From contig JAFGXQ010000072.1 in assembly GCA_016936575.1 (NCBI GenBank), positions 1 to 40,757 on the forward strand: a DNA stretch of 40,757 nucleotides, in the 5' to 3' direction. Position 1 is the first letter of the stretch. Each line of letters begins with the position of its first letter. The notes below the pieces were generated by a model, which worked only from the letters and a program-made list of their open reading frames with translations, searched no databases and was not told where the DNA came from. Made by a program: the position numbers and the translations under genes. Shown piece by piece: positions 24,190-31,795 of this stretch. The DNA is from Deltaproteobacteria bacterium (GTDB taxonomy: Bacteria; Myxococcota_A; Polyangia; JAAYKL01).

Positions 24190-25742
24190 GCGACGGCATC
24201 AAAAATTATTACGACGACTATCTTCATCGGTCCAGATGGCTTACCGAGGGAGCACGTCAGCGTCGCGCGGCCTGGTTTGAAACGTTGCAGCTCGAAGACA
24301 AAAGCAGTCTGCTGTTTCGTTTCGAAATACTGGTGAAGGGAGCGGTGTCCATGGGAAATATTCGCAATTTTCCCGGTGCCGCAACGCACGAGGAAATTGA
24401 TGAGCACAATTTTTCGATTGAGTTGACCATGTTGTTGCAGGCGGTTGAAGATATTATCGATATCGGCGAGCAGCTCCTGACACATACAACCATGCTCGCG
24501 TACCCCATTGACGCACTTTCCGATTTTTACGCGGACGACTTTCTGCGGGCGGAACATCTGGAACGATGTCTGCAACAGGACACGCCCGAAAAAAGCCTTC
24601 ATCTGTTGATTGGTACGCTGCACCTGGTGAGAACATTGGGTGAACAGACGCTGCAAAAGGAAACCGTGTCTCATCGTGATTATATTGCGGTGCACACGGT
24701 GCTGTTTAAAGAAGTGATGCGTTCATCTCATTTTAACATGCTTACCCTGTTTGAGTTTCGGCCCCAATACGATGAAATTCTGCGTCACCAGGTGCTGCTT
24801 ACCCTGAGCAGTATCGAGCATGAGGCCGCGCAGCGTATCACCGCTATTTCGCTGCTCACCATTTTCAGGTTAATGAACTATTTTGATGTCACCGCGCGAT
24901 GGGATATTACCCAGCGCACCGGTACGCTCTATGCGCTGTTGTGTCTGATTCATTCCGACGGCAATCAGTTTTCTCAATTTCTGGCTCACGACACCGCTCC
25001 ATGGCTGGCGTCCGATTTCGGAGAGACGTTCGAACAGCTCACCCCGGAAGGCCTCGCGGAAACCTTTGATGAATTGAATCTGCAGTTTCAGGAACTTAAA
25101 TCGCTGAGGGAGCTTTTAGAATCTACGGGAAACCAGTTGGATTTAGAACTTCGAAAAACGTTTGGTCAACAATTGCCAACCATCGCTGAGTTGAAGCAGC
25201 CCGACGCGGTTCTCGAGGCGGTACAGTCTTCGTGCAACTCATTGCAGAGTTTTTTACAGAATGCCGCGGTTCTGCTGGTGCAGGAATTCAATGTGTCGGT
25301 TCAGGGGGATGACCTGTTTGAAGACTTCACGTCGGACGTGACACGTTCTGAAAGACTCCGGCGGGACATCTGGATGTTTCGACAGATTCTGAAAGCATTT
25401 GTGGCCAAAACACGAGGTACGGAATCGGTGCGTGATCGCTGGATTGGGTTGAATACGTTTAAATTCGTGAAAACCTTTGTGGCCTACTTTCGTTCCATGG
25501 GGTATCAGCTGTTGCGGTACAGCGACTATGAGCGCTTCGACAAGTTCATGGCGTTGGTGGATCGTCTTCGTGACGGTGATGTGCTCGAAGTACAGCGCCT
25601 TTCCTCAGTGGTCGAAGAGTGTGAAGCTTTTTATCAGTTTCTTGAAAAGATGTTCGATGTGGTCAGTCTACGCAAAGAGCTTCATGACGTGCCCTTTGAT
25701 ACCCGGGATGCCGCCAAAACATTGAAGTTGTTCATCACCTGA
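24186..25742 (+). CDS. Large helical protein of unknown function coupled to ruvB
   Basis: This 518-residue protein appears to begin at TTG 24186, overlapping the ruvB TGA (TTGA), so its translation is probably coupled to ruvB. No signal peptide or membrane segment is visible; it should be cytoplasmic. The sequence is rich in Leu, Glu, Asp and Phe with heptad-like spacing throughout (for example around 340-370 and 430-500). This suggests an all-helical, repeat-like scaffold. No nucleotide-binding or nuclease motif was found. I do not recognise the family. Its neighbours hint at a link to recombination, but this is inference only. Confidence 0.8.
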   Translation: MSDGIKNYYDDYLHRSRWLTEGARQRRAAWFETLQLEDKSSLLFRFEILVKGAVSMGNIRNFPGAATHEEIDEHNFSIELTMLLQAVEDIIDIGEQLLTHTTMLAYPIDALSDFYADDFLRAEHLERCLQQDTPEKSLHLLIGTLHLVRTLGEQTLQKETVSHRDYIAVHTVLFKEVMRSSHFNMLTLFEFRPQYDEILRHQVLLTLSSIEHEAAQRITAISLLTIFRLMNYFDVTARWDITQRTGTLYALLCLIHSDGNQFSQFLAHDTAPWLASDFGETFEQLTPEGLAETFDELNLQFQELKSLRELLESTGNQLDLELRKTFGQQLPTIAELKQPDAVLEAVQSSCNSLQSFLQNAAVLLVQEFNVSVQGDDLFEDFTSDVTRSERLRRDIWMFRQILKAFVAKTRGTESVRDRWIGLNTFKFVKTFVAYFRSMGYQLLRYSDYERFDKFMALVDRLRDGDVLEVQRLSSVVEECEAFYQFLEKMFDVVSLRKELHDVPFDTRDAAKTLKLFIT

Positions 25743-25756
25743 ATCGGGGTTGAAAA

Positions 25757-27739
25757 TCAGCGAGATTCCGAATGCAAAATACACCTGATTTTTTCGGCCA
25801 GGTCCGCGCGGCGGAACGGTTTCGATATGTATCCGGCCAGCCCCGCATCTTTCAGTCGCTGGATTTCCTCGTTGTCTGAAAAACCCGAACCGATCAGCAC
25901 GGGGATATGCGGGTCGATTTTACGCAGTTCGAAAAAGCAGTCGCTACCGTTCATTTCAGGCATAATCATGTCCAGAATGACCATGTCGATGGCGATGTAC
26001 TGTTCTTTGAACAGCGAAATTGCTTCGCGTCCGTTTTGGGCGACCAGTACGTTGTAGCCGAGGCTTCGCAACAGACTTCGATTCATTTCGCGGACAATGG
26101 GTTCATCGTCGACAACCAGAATGGTTTCGTTGCCGCCCTCGGTTGATTTTCGGTTGACCACTGTTGTTTTCGGCGCGGGGACCACCGGAAGCACAATGAT
26201 GAAGTGGGTCCCGTGCTGCTCCCTGCTTTGTACCGTGATCTCGCCATGGTGGCTTTTAACGGCGCCGTACGTGGCAGACAGTCCGAGTCCGGTACCTTCT
26301 CCGGCGTTGCGGGTGGTGAAGAACGGTTCAAAGATGTGCGGGAGGTCCTGAGGTGAAATACCGCATCCCGTGTCGGATACTGTGATTTCCAGTTTTGACG
26401 ACAAATAACCGTTATCGTTATCGGCGTCGGATACATCAGATGGAATATTGCGCGTCGAAAAAACAAGTTGTCCCCCTTGGGGCATGGCTTTGCCGGCGTT
26501 GATGCCCAGATTCAGCAGCGCATTTTCGATAAGGGTTTCATTTCCGAGTATGGTGAATTGGGTGGCGATCAGCTCCAGACGAATCTGGACTCGTTTGTCA
26601 ACAGTACGTTCCAGAATACGGGCGGTTTCCTCGATGATATGATGAATGTTCAGCGGGCTGAAATTCAAATCGGATCGCCTCGAAAAAGTCAGCAGGCTTT
26701 GCGAAAGCTCCGACGCCCGGTCGGCAGAGTGTTCAATCATGCGCAGATATTGAAGCGCGTTGGCATCGTCTCCGATTTCGTCAGTCAGCAGTTCCGTGGC
26801 GCCGAGAATGCCGGCGAGCATGTTGTTGAAGTCGTGGGCGACACCGCCGGCCAATTGACCGAGGGCATCCATTTTTTCGCTTTGTCGAAGACGTTCTTCG
26901 TTTTTTAAAAGGGCTTCCGTTTGTTCATTCAGTTGTTGGGTTCTGGAATTGACCGCGTCTTTCAACCGATAATTCACCAGTCCGAGACCCACCAGCAGCA
27001 GGCCGAACAGTCCGGTTGAAACCATGGCGATCACCGGAAGGGTCCAGGTGTCTGCCAGGGGCGCCTTCAATGATTCAATGGCGCGAATTCGGCCGACCTG
27101 CTCATTGAATCCGCCTCCATCAGGGTATCTTTCCTGCAGCTGTTCAGGCGCATCCTGTCGGTTTCCATGACATGCCAGGCAGCGCGGTTCATTCGGGAGA
27201 AACGGCATCGCCACATACAGATATTTTTCGCCGTCTTCTTCGATGATTTCTTCAACATGGGAGAGGGAGCGGTTCCGGTTGAATCGTTCGATTAGCGCCT
27301 TTTCGCGTTCATCGGCCTGGTTGACGGGGTTGCGTGGATTGTCGGCCGCCATTTTGTAATACAGCTGGGAGAGCCCCGCCTTTTTGCGTTCCTGATTGTA
27401 CAGCTCGTGCATGTTGCGCACCATGTACGAGGAAGAAAACAGCACCGGTGAATACAACGCATCGGTCATTTGGTGCTGACTTTTCAACTGTTTCATTTCC
27501 GGATGTGCCATTTGCTGCACGTATTCATGTACACCCTTGTGCTGCAGCAGCATGGTGGTGATGTCGTTTTCGGCTTTGTGAAGAATACTCGCATGAAGGG
27601 CGAATGAAATTGCAATAACCAGAAGCAGCAGTACAGCGGTTGCCGCTGTAAGAACATGCGGCGTCAGAATGGAACTCCGCAGAGAAACTGTCCGCAGAGA
27701 CACTGGTTGACCGTATTTGCTGTTTGCCTTGTCGTCCAT
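25757..27739 (-). CDS. Hybrid sensor histidine kinase with heme-c (Tll0287-like/DUF3365) input domain
   Basis: ATG 27739 is preferred to the upstream GTG at 27823. The 660-residue protein has a membrane segment (about 24-50), then a periplasmic DUF3365/Tll0287-like domain containing CLACH (187-191), a covalent heme c site. A second membrane segment is at about 233-255. A coiled coil leads to the HisKA domain with phospho-His302 (GGVAHDFNN), then the ATPase with N and G boxes. A C-terminal receiver domain follows (DMVILDMIMPEMNG). Signals such as redox state or a gas could be read at the heme. The kinase passes phosphate to its own receiver; the downstream partner is unknown. Confidence 0.92.
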   Translation of the reverse strand: MDDKANSKYGQPVSLRTVSLRSSILTPHVLTAATAVLLLLVIAISFALHASILHKAENDITTMLLQHKGVHEYVQQMAHPEMKQLKSQHQMTDALYSPVLFSSSYMVRNMHELYNQERKKAGLSQLYYKMAADNPRNPVNQADEREKALIERFNRNRSLSHVEEIIEEDGEKYLYVAMPFLPNEPRCLACHGNRQDAPEQLQERYPDGGGFNEQVGRIRAIESLKAPLADTWTLPVIAMVSTGLFGLLLVGLGLVNYRLKDAVNSRTQQLNEQTEALLKNEERLRQSEKMDALGQLAGGVAHDFNNMLAGILGATELLTDEIGDDANALQYLRMIEHSADRASELSQSLLTFSRRSDLNFSPLNIHHIIEETARILERTVDKRVQIRLELIATQFTILGNETLIENALLNLGINAGKAMPQGGQLVFSTRNIPSDVSDADNDNGYLSSKLEITVSDTGCGISPQDLPHIFEPFFTTRNAGEGTGLGLSATYGAVKSHHGEITVQSREQHGTHFIIVLPVVPAPKTTVVNRKSTEGGNETILVVDDEPIVREMNRSLLRSLGYNVLVAQNGREAISLFKEQYIAIDMVILDMIMPEMNGSDCFFELRKIDPHIPVLIGSGFSDNEEIQRLKDAGLAGYISKPFRRADLAEKIRCILHSESR

Positions 27740-27859
27740 TGTAACTTTTCTGATCGAAATAAAATATATGAACGATATTATACACGATAATCGGCCGCGT
27801 GCATGTTCGGAAATAAAATCCACGTATAGATTTAAGCAGAATGAATCAGGAGGGCCGCG

Positions 27860-29062
27860 CTAAGATGTCGACTCCGGTTCGATGAGGCGGTGAAGCTCTT
27901 GTTGCACGGCAATCATGTCGGGATGCGCCCTGTGCGCCGCAGACAATTGCGCCATGCAGGCTCGGGCGGCCAGGATGTCCTTTTGTCCCAGCAGTGCCCG
28001 AATATACTGCAATTGCGCATCGAAAAATTCCGGGTCGATTTTGCGACTTTTTCCGAATGCATCGAGGGCCCAGTTGCTGTCTCCCAGCGCCTGGTGGGTG
28101 AGGCCCAGGTTGTACCAGGCGCGATGGTTGCGGTCGTCGATGGCAAGAGCGGCGCGAAAATCGGCGCGGGCGGCGTTGTTTTCGCCGATGGCAAAATACG
28201 CCATGCCCCGGTGATTCAATATGATTGAACGAATGGGGTCCGCCTGGGGCATCAGTAGAACACGGGAGTACAGGCGGACGGCACGGCTGAAAGATTCATC
28301 GGAATGGGCGGTCAGCGCGCGGAGAACCAGCTTTTCCAAATCCTCTTTGGAATCCTCTTCAACCTGTTCCGTATCCAGTCGACGCGTGAGTTCTTCTCTT
28401 TGCACCATTCCGCTGCGCGTATTCTGGATTTGGCGGCGTTTCTCCTGCTTGCGCTGTACATCTTTTTGAAAATCGCGAAGTTCCTGAAAAATCACATCGC
28501 TCAAACTCAGGTTCGCGTTCAGGGCAGCGAGTTTTCGTCGAATCTGATCGGTGGGAATAGACCAGTCCGATTTGTATATCAGCTCGTGTTCCACTTCCGC
28601 CCAGGCATCCTGAAGGATTGTGCGAAGCTGAATTTCGCACATCGGCGCAACCCCGGGGAGTGGATGTTCGATGGTTTCACTATTCAGGTCGAGCAACATA
28701 TGCGTGGATTCATAGCCGAATTCAGAAAAAGAGCGTTCCATTCCCTTGTGATCAACTTCTGAAATGTTCAGTTCCTTTTCGAGTGCCCGTTCCACCACAT
28801 GCAAATCCTCCAGAAAGGGGCAAATAATACGTATGCCCAGCATATCGCCGATGGGCGTCTGGTCGGTACCGCCGAGTGCATTCCATTTTTTAGAATATTC
28901 ATCGAAGCTTTTCACGCGGTATTTGATGTGACACAGAATTGACAGAGGACGAAGCACCGCGCGAACGCCGTTGACAATCTGAAGCAGCTGTTGACGATAT
29001 TCTTCCGCGCTGTATTTGGTATAGAGATTTTTCAGTTCTTCGTGCGAAATCTTGTTCTTCAT
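27860..29062 (-). CDS. RelA/SpoT-type small alarmone synthetase fused to TPR repeats
   Basis: ATG 29062 is preferred. A TTG at 29128 is itself part of a TTGACA -35 box, so the longer frame is unlikely. Residues about 25-170 form a RelA/SpoT synthetase domain: Arg49/Lys51 in RVKS, DMLGIR (73-78), GYESTH, and EIQLRT (143-148) with AWAEVEH. The hydrolase (HD) domain is absent, so it should make but not degrade (p)ppGpp. A charged coiled-coil follows, then about three or four TPR units (about 246-388, e.g. AYFAIGENNAARADFRAALA). The TPRs probably bind a protein partner. It is divergent from the ceramidase-like gene. Confidence 0.9.
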   Translation of the reverse strand: MKNKISHEELKNLYTKYSAEEYRQQLLQIVNGVRAVLRPLSILCHIKYRVKSFDEYSKKWNALGGTDQTPIGDMLGIRIICPFLEDLHVVERALEKELNISEVDHKGMERSFSEFGYESTHMLLDLNSETIEHPLPGVAPMCEIQLRTILQDAWAEVEHELIYKSDWSIPTDQIRRKLAALNANLSLSDVIFQELRDFQKDVQRKQEKRRQIQNTRSGMVQREELTRRLDTEQVEEDSKEDLEKLVLRALTAHSDESFSRAVRLYSRVLLMPQADPIRSIILNHRGMAYFAIGENNAARADFRAALAIDDRNHRAWYNLGLTHQALGDSNWALDAFGKSRKIDPEFFDAQLQYIRALLGQKDILAARACMAQLSAAHRAHPDMIAVQQELHRLIEPESTS

Positions 29063-29188
29063 ATGCGTGCCGCCTTGCTTTTCGGTTTTGGCAATTGTTG
29101 TACGCGAAGGCAAGGAGTTTTTTGTCAAACTGTGTTTAAACGCTTCGCTGTTTATCGTATGATTACACCCATCACAAGGGAGTTGTAT

Positions 29189-30151
29189 ATGCGTCGCTTT
29201 ACTGGATTTCTGTTAGTTGTCGTGGTTTATTCGTTGCTGTGTGGGTGCGAGCCTGTTCCGTGTGAATCGGATGTGGATGATGTCTCTTCGGCGGCCAATG
29301 CCGGATTGACGTATTATGATTTTCACGCGCCGCAACCCAAAGGGGGCTACTGCGAGCAACAGGTATTCGGGGCGAAGAACCCAATCGCGGAACCGGTGAA
29401 TTTCGCGTTTGCAATCACCACATTCCTTTTGGGGTTGTTTGCGGTTTTACGGTCGGTGCGCACGACGATGGCGTTTCAATTTTTGTATGCTTTTTTGTCC
29501 GCTTACGGTTTATTTGGAGCGGCATATCACGTAACTGTAAATAATGGGTTTTACCGAATGATGGATGTGACCGGCAGTTTTGTTCAGTCATTCATTGTTG
29601 TGATGCTGGCGCATTCGCTGTATCTGTATCGAATGAAGGTCACCGATACTGAGGAAAAAAAACGCCGGTATCGGTACCTGACCAACCTGGTAACCATGGT
29701 GTTCACCATGTATCCGGCGGCGGTTCATGTGGCCGGCGAAAGCAGCGCCAACCCCTGGGTGGCGTGGCTGGTATTTGATTTACTGTGGATAGTGATCGCA
29801 ACGATGCTGATACTGATTTGGAAACGTCGCAAGAGTTGGCCGGGCATTTCTCAGGATGCGCGGGTATTCCGGCTGGTTTGGTATGCCATTGTCACTTGTA
29901 TCATCGCGTATGCGGGGTGGTGTATCGATAAATTTCTGTGCACCTGCGAAACCCCATGGCTTGCGTATTTTCAGACGCACGGTATCTGGCACTTGTTCAT
30001 GGGACTCTGTTTTTACTATATGATCACGCTGAATCGATTTTTCAGCGCACACGAGTACAACTATACGCCCGTGTTGCGAAGGTTCCCGCAACACTCACCG
30101 ATTGCCTTGCCGTTTGTGGAATGGCAGGTAGAGAAGCCATCCGCCGAGTAG
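29189..30151 (+). CDS. Ceramidase-like (CREST superfamily) membrane protein, possibly lipidated
   Basis: ATG 29189 has AAGGGAG upstream. The first 20 residues form a hydrophobic signal ending LLCGC, a plausible lipobox with Cys20. About six to seven membrane segments follow. The alkaline-ceramidase pattern is visible: Glu68 in AEPVN, His114 in AAYH, Asp126 in MMD, and His264-x3-His268 in HGIWH. These are the positions of zinc and calcium ligands in ACER-type ceramidases. It should be an amide hydrolase acting on lipids, perhaps sphingolipids, although the substrate is unproved. The 3' end overlaps lgt by 57 bp tail-to-tail. Confidence 0.75.
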   Translation: MRRFTGFLLVVVVYSLLCGCEPVPCESDVDDVSSAANAGLTYYDFHAPQPKGGYCEQQVFGAKNPIAEPVNFAFAITTFLLGLFAVLRSVRTTMAFQFLYAFLSAYGLFGAAYHVTVNNGFYRMMDVTGSFVQSFIVVMLAHSLYLYRMKVTDTEEKKRRYRYLTNLVTMVFTMYPAAVHVAGESSANPWVAWLVFDLLWIVIATMLILIWKRRKSWPGISQDARVFRLVWYAIVTCIIAYAGWCIDKFLCTCETPWLAYFQTHGIWHLFMGLCFYYMITLNRFFSAHEYNYTPVLRRFPQHSPIALPFVEWQVEKPSAE

Positions 30152-30913
30152 CATCAGCGGAATACTTAGGATTTGACCGGTGGTGAGCAGGGAGCCGAAG
30201 AGATGGCCCGGTTCCTCCTTGATGAAATCACAGCAGAAACGAATGATGCCCAGGCCGATGAATGCCACGGATGCGGGAAGGTAGCGGTGATCTGTTTTTG
30301 TAACACGAATCCGAACATATAGGACGATAAGTATAACGAGCAGCATGAGCGCAAGTGCGGCTTCATACAGCTGCACAGGGTGCCTGATGACGGTGCCGTG
30401 ATCGCCGTGAAAATAGAAACCGATTCCTGTCGACCAGGTGGTGGCAGTGCCAACCATTTCGCTGTTCCAGAAATTGCCGATGCGCGCACAGACGAGTCCG
30501 AACACCGACCAGATGCTGATGGCGTTTAACAGAGGGGGAAGGGGTGTGCGCCAAAGTTTTGAAATAAGAAATGCAGACAACCAAAATCCGGCCACCGCGC
30601 CGTGAATGGATCGGCCATGGCCCAACTGAACCAACAAAGTCGGATGGGCGATGTTTTGTTCGAGGCCCCAGAATAGAATATGGAAAAGGCGAGTGAAAAA
30701 TACGGTGGTCAAACCGATGAGCCCCAGGGCAAGCAGTCTTTTTTTTACACCCACGCGGATTTGTCGGGTCATCACCAGCCAACCGGTTGCGCCGACAACG
30801 AGTGCGACTACGGTGACAATGTCGTACATCTGCACACCGAAATCGCCGAAAAGAGAAACATATCGCGCCGGCATCCAGATAAAGTGAGTTTCGCTTTCAA
30901 CAGGGATGGTCAT
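30095..30913 (-). CDS. lgt: Prolipoprotein diacylglyceryl transferase
   Basis: Lgt transfers diacylglycerol from phosphatidylglycerol to the lipobox cysteine of prolipoproteins. The 272-residue polytopic protein shows the family's GRSIHGAVAGF segment, the signature ARIGNFWNSEMVG and the catalytic-region HPVQLYEA, with about six or seven membrane segments. Its first residues (MTIPVESETHFIW) are short. It starts 12 bp after the UbiA gene and is last in a unit headed by two lipoprotein genes, so its expression would match that of its likely substrates. Whether it is the only lgt of the genome is unknown. Confidence 0.93.
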   Translation of the reverse strand: MTIPVESETHFIWMPARYVSLFGDFGVQMYDIVTVVALVVGATGWLVMTRQIRVGVKKRLLALGLIGLTTVFFTRLFHILFWGLEQNIAHPTLLVQLGHGRSIHGAVAGFWLSAFLISKLWRTPLPPLLNAISIWSVFGLVCARIGNFWNSEMVGTATTWSTGIGFYFHGDHGTVIRHPVQLYEAALALMLLVILIVLYVRIRVTKTDHRYLPASVAFIGLGIIRFCCDFIKEEPGHLFGSLLTTGQILSIPLMLLGGWLLYLPFHKRQGNR

Positions 30914-30925
30914 CGTCGGTTCCTG

Positions 30926-31795
30926 TTATCGGGTGAATAGTGCCCCGGGGGCCCAAAAGGGGTTTCCCCGATGGGAAAATAAAAAGTAGTAGTACGCTAT
31001 CATGATGGCGACGAAGGTCAAATAAAAGAGATAGGTTCCAAACCGGGCAAGACGTTCATTCGGGTATATCAGAATCAATGCGCTGAGGCCGATGCCTACA
31101 ATCGGATACCAGAACGGCAATAACAGGTAGCAGCCTATCATCGACGCCAGGCAGAACAGCGCTGCGCCGCGTTTTCCATATACGGTGGCCGCGGTGCGAT
31201 CGCCGGCGGCGTGGTCGGGTGTATAGTCCATAATTGATGCAAAGCTGTGAATGCCTGAAACCGCGATGGCAATGGCGTACACATCGATGGGCAACTGGGA
31301 AATCGGACGGTGGAGCGTCCAGCCCAATGTTGCAGGAAGCAGAAAGTAGCCGATTCCATTGGTCAGGCTGTCGAACGGTGGGCGCACCCGGAGCCGAATC
31401 GGCGGCATTGAATACGCGTAGGAGACAGCCACCAGGCCGATGCTGATGAGAATGGGTATCGGTTCAAGCGTAGTTGCCGCGGCGGCTAAGACGATGAGTC
31501 CGCCAAGGTGCGCGGCGATTGCGACGATTCGCGCATCTTTCTCAGATTGAATGCGAATGGTTTTGCGCGGATTGGCTCGGTCAGAAGCCAAATCGTAGAT
31601 GTCATTCAACCCGTATCCGTGAAGCGACATCGGAAATGTCAGGGCAAGCGCAATCAGCACCGTCTGAACAGGATAGTACGCCGCGCCCAGCGAGAACCAG
31701 GCCGCAGCAAAAAATACCGCAGGTAGAATGAACCACACCGCCGGTCGGCTGATCAGCACAAGCGAAGAGGCTGTCTTCCACGTGGATGAGGTCAT
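30926..31795 (-). CDS. UbiA-family prenyltransferase
   Basis: The 289-residue protein has about eight membrane segments and both aspartate-rich motifs: NDIYD in GLNDIYDLASD and DYTPD in MDYTPDHAAGD. These bind the prenyl diphosphate through magnesium. The ATG at 31795 overlaps the stop of the upstream cysteine-rich gene (ATGA). UbiA members prenylate aromatic rings for quinones or heme, or make archaeal-type or carotenoid-type lipids. The acceptor is not visible, and no ubiquinone or menaquinone genes are adjacent. Placement beside lgt suggests a membrane-lipid role, but that is inference. Confidence 0.9.
   Translation of the reverse strand: MTSSTWKTASSLVLISRPAVWFILPAVFFAAAWFSLGAAYYPVQTVLIALALTFPMSLHGYGLNDIYDLASDRANPRKTIRIQSEKDARIVAIAAHLGGLIVLAAAATTLEPIPILISIGLVAVSYAYSMPPIRLRVRPPFDSLTNGIGYFLLPATLGWTLHRPISQLPIDVYAIAIAVSGIHSFASIMDYTPDHAAGDRTAATVYGKRGAALFCLASMIGCYLLLPFWYPIVGIGLSALILIYPNERLARFGTYLFYLTFVAIMIAYYYFLFSHRGNPFWAPGALFTR

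Noticed and set aside
23949..24695. Minus-strand frame of 248 codons across the ruvB end
   Set aside because: It is antisense to both ruvB and the following gene, which have clear coding signals, and it has no family resemblance.
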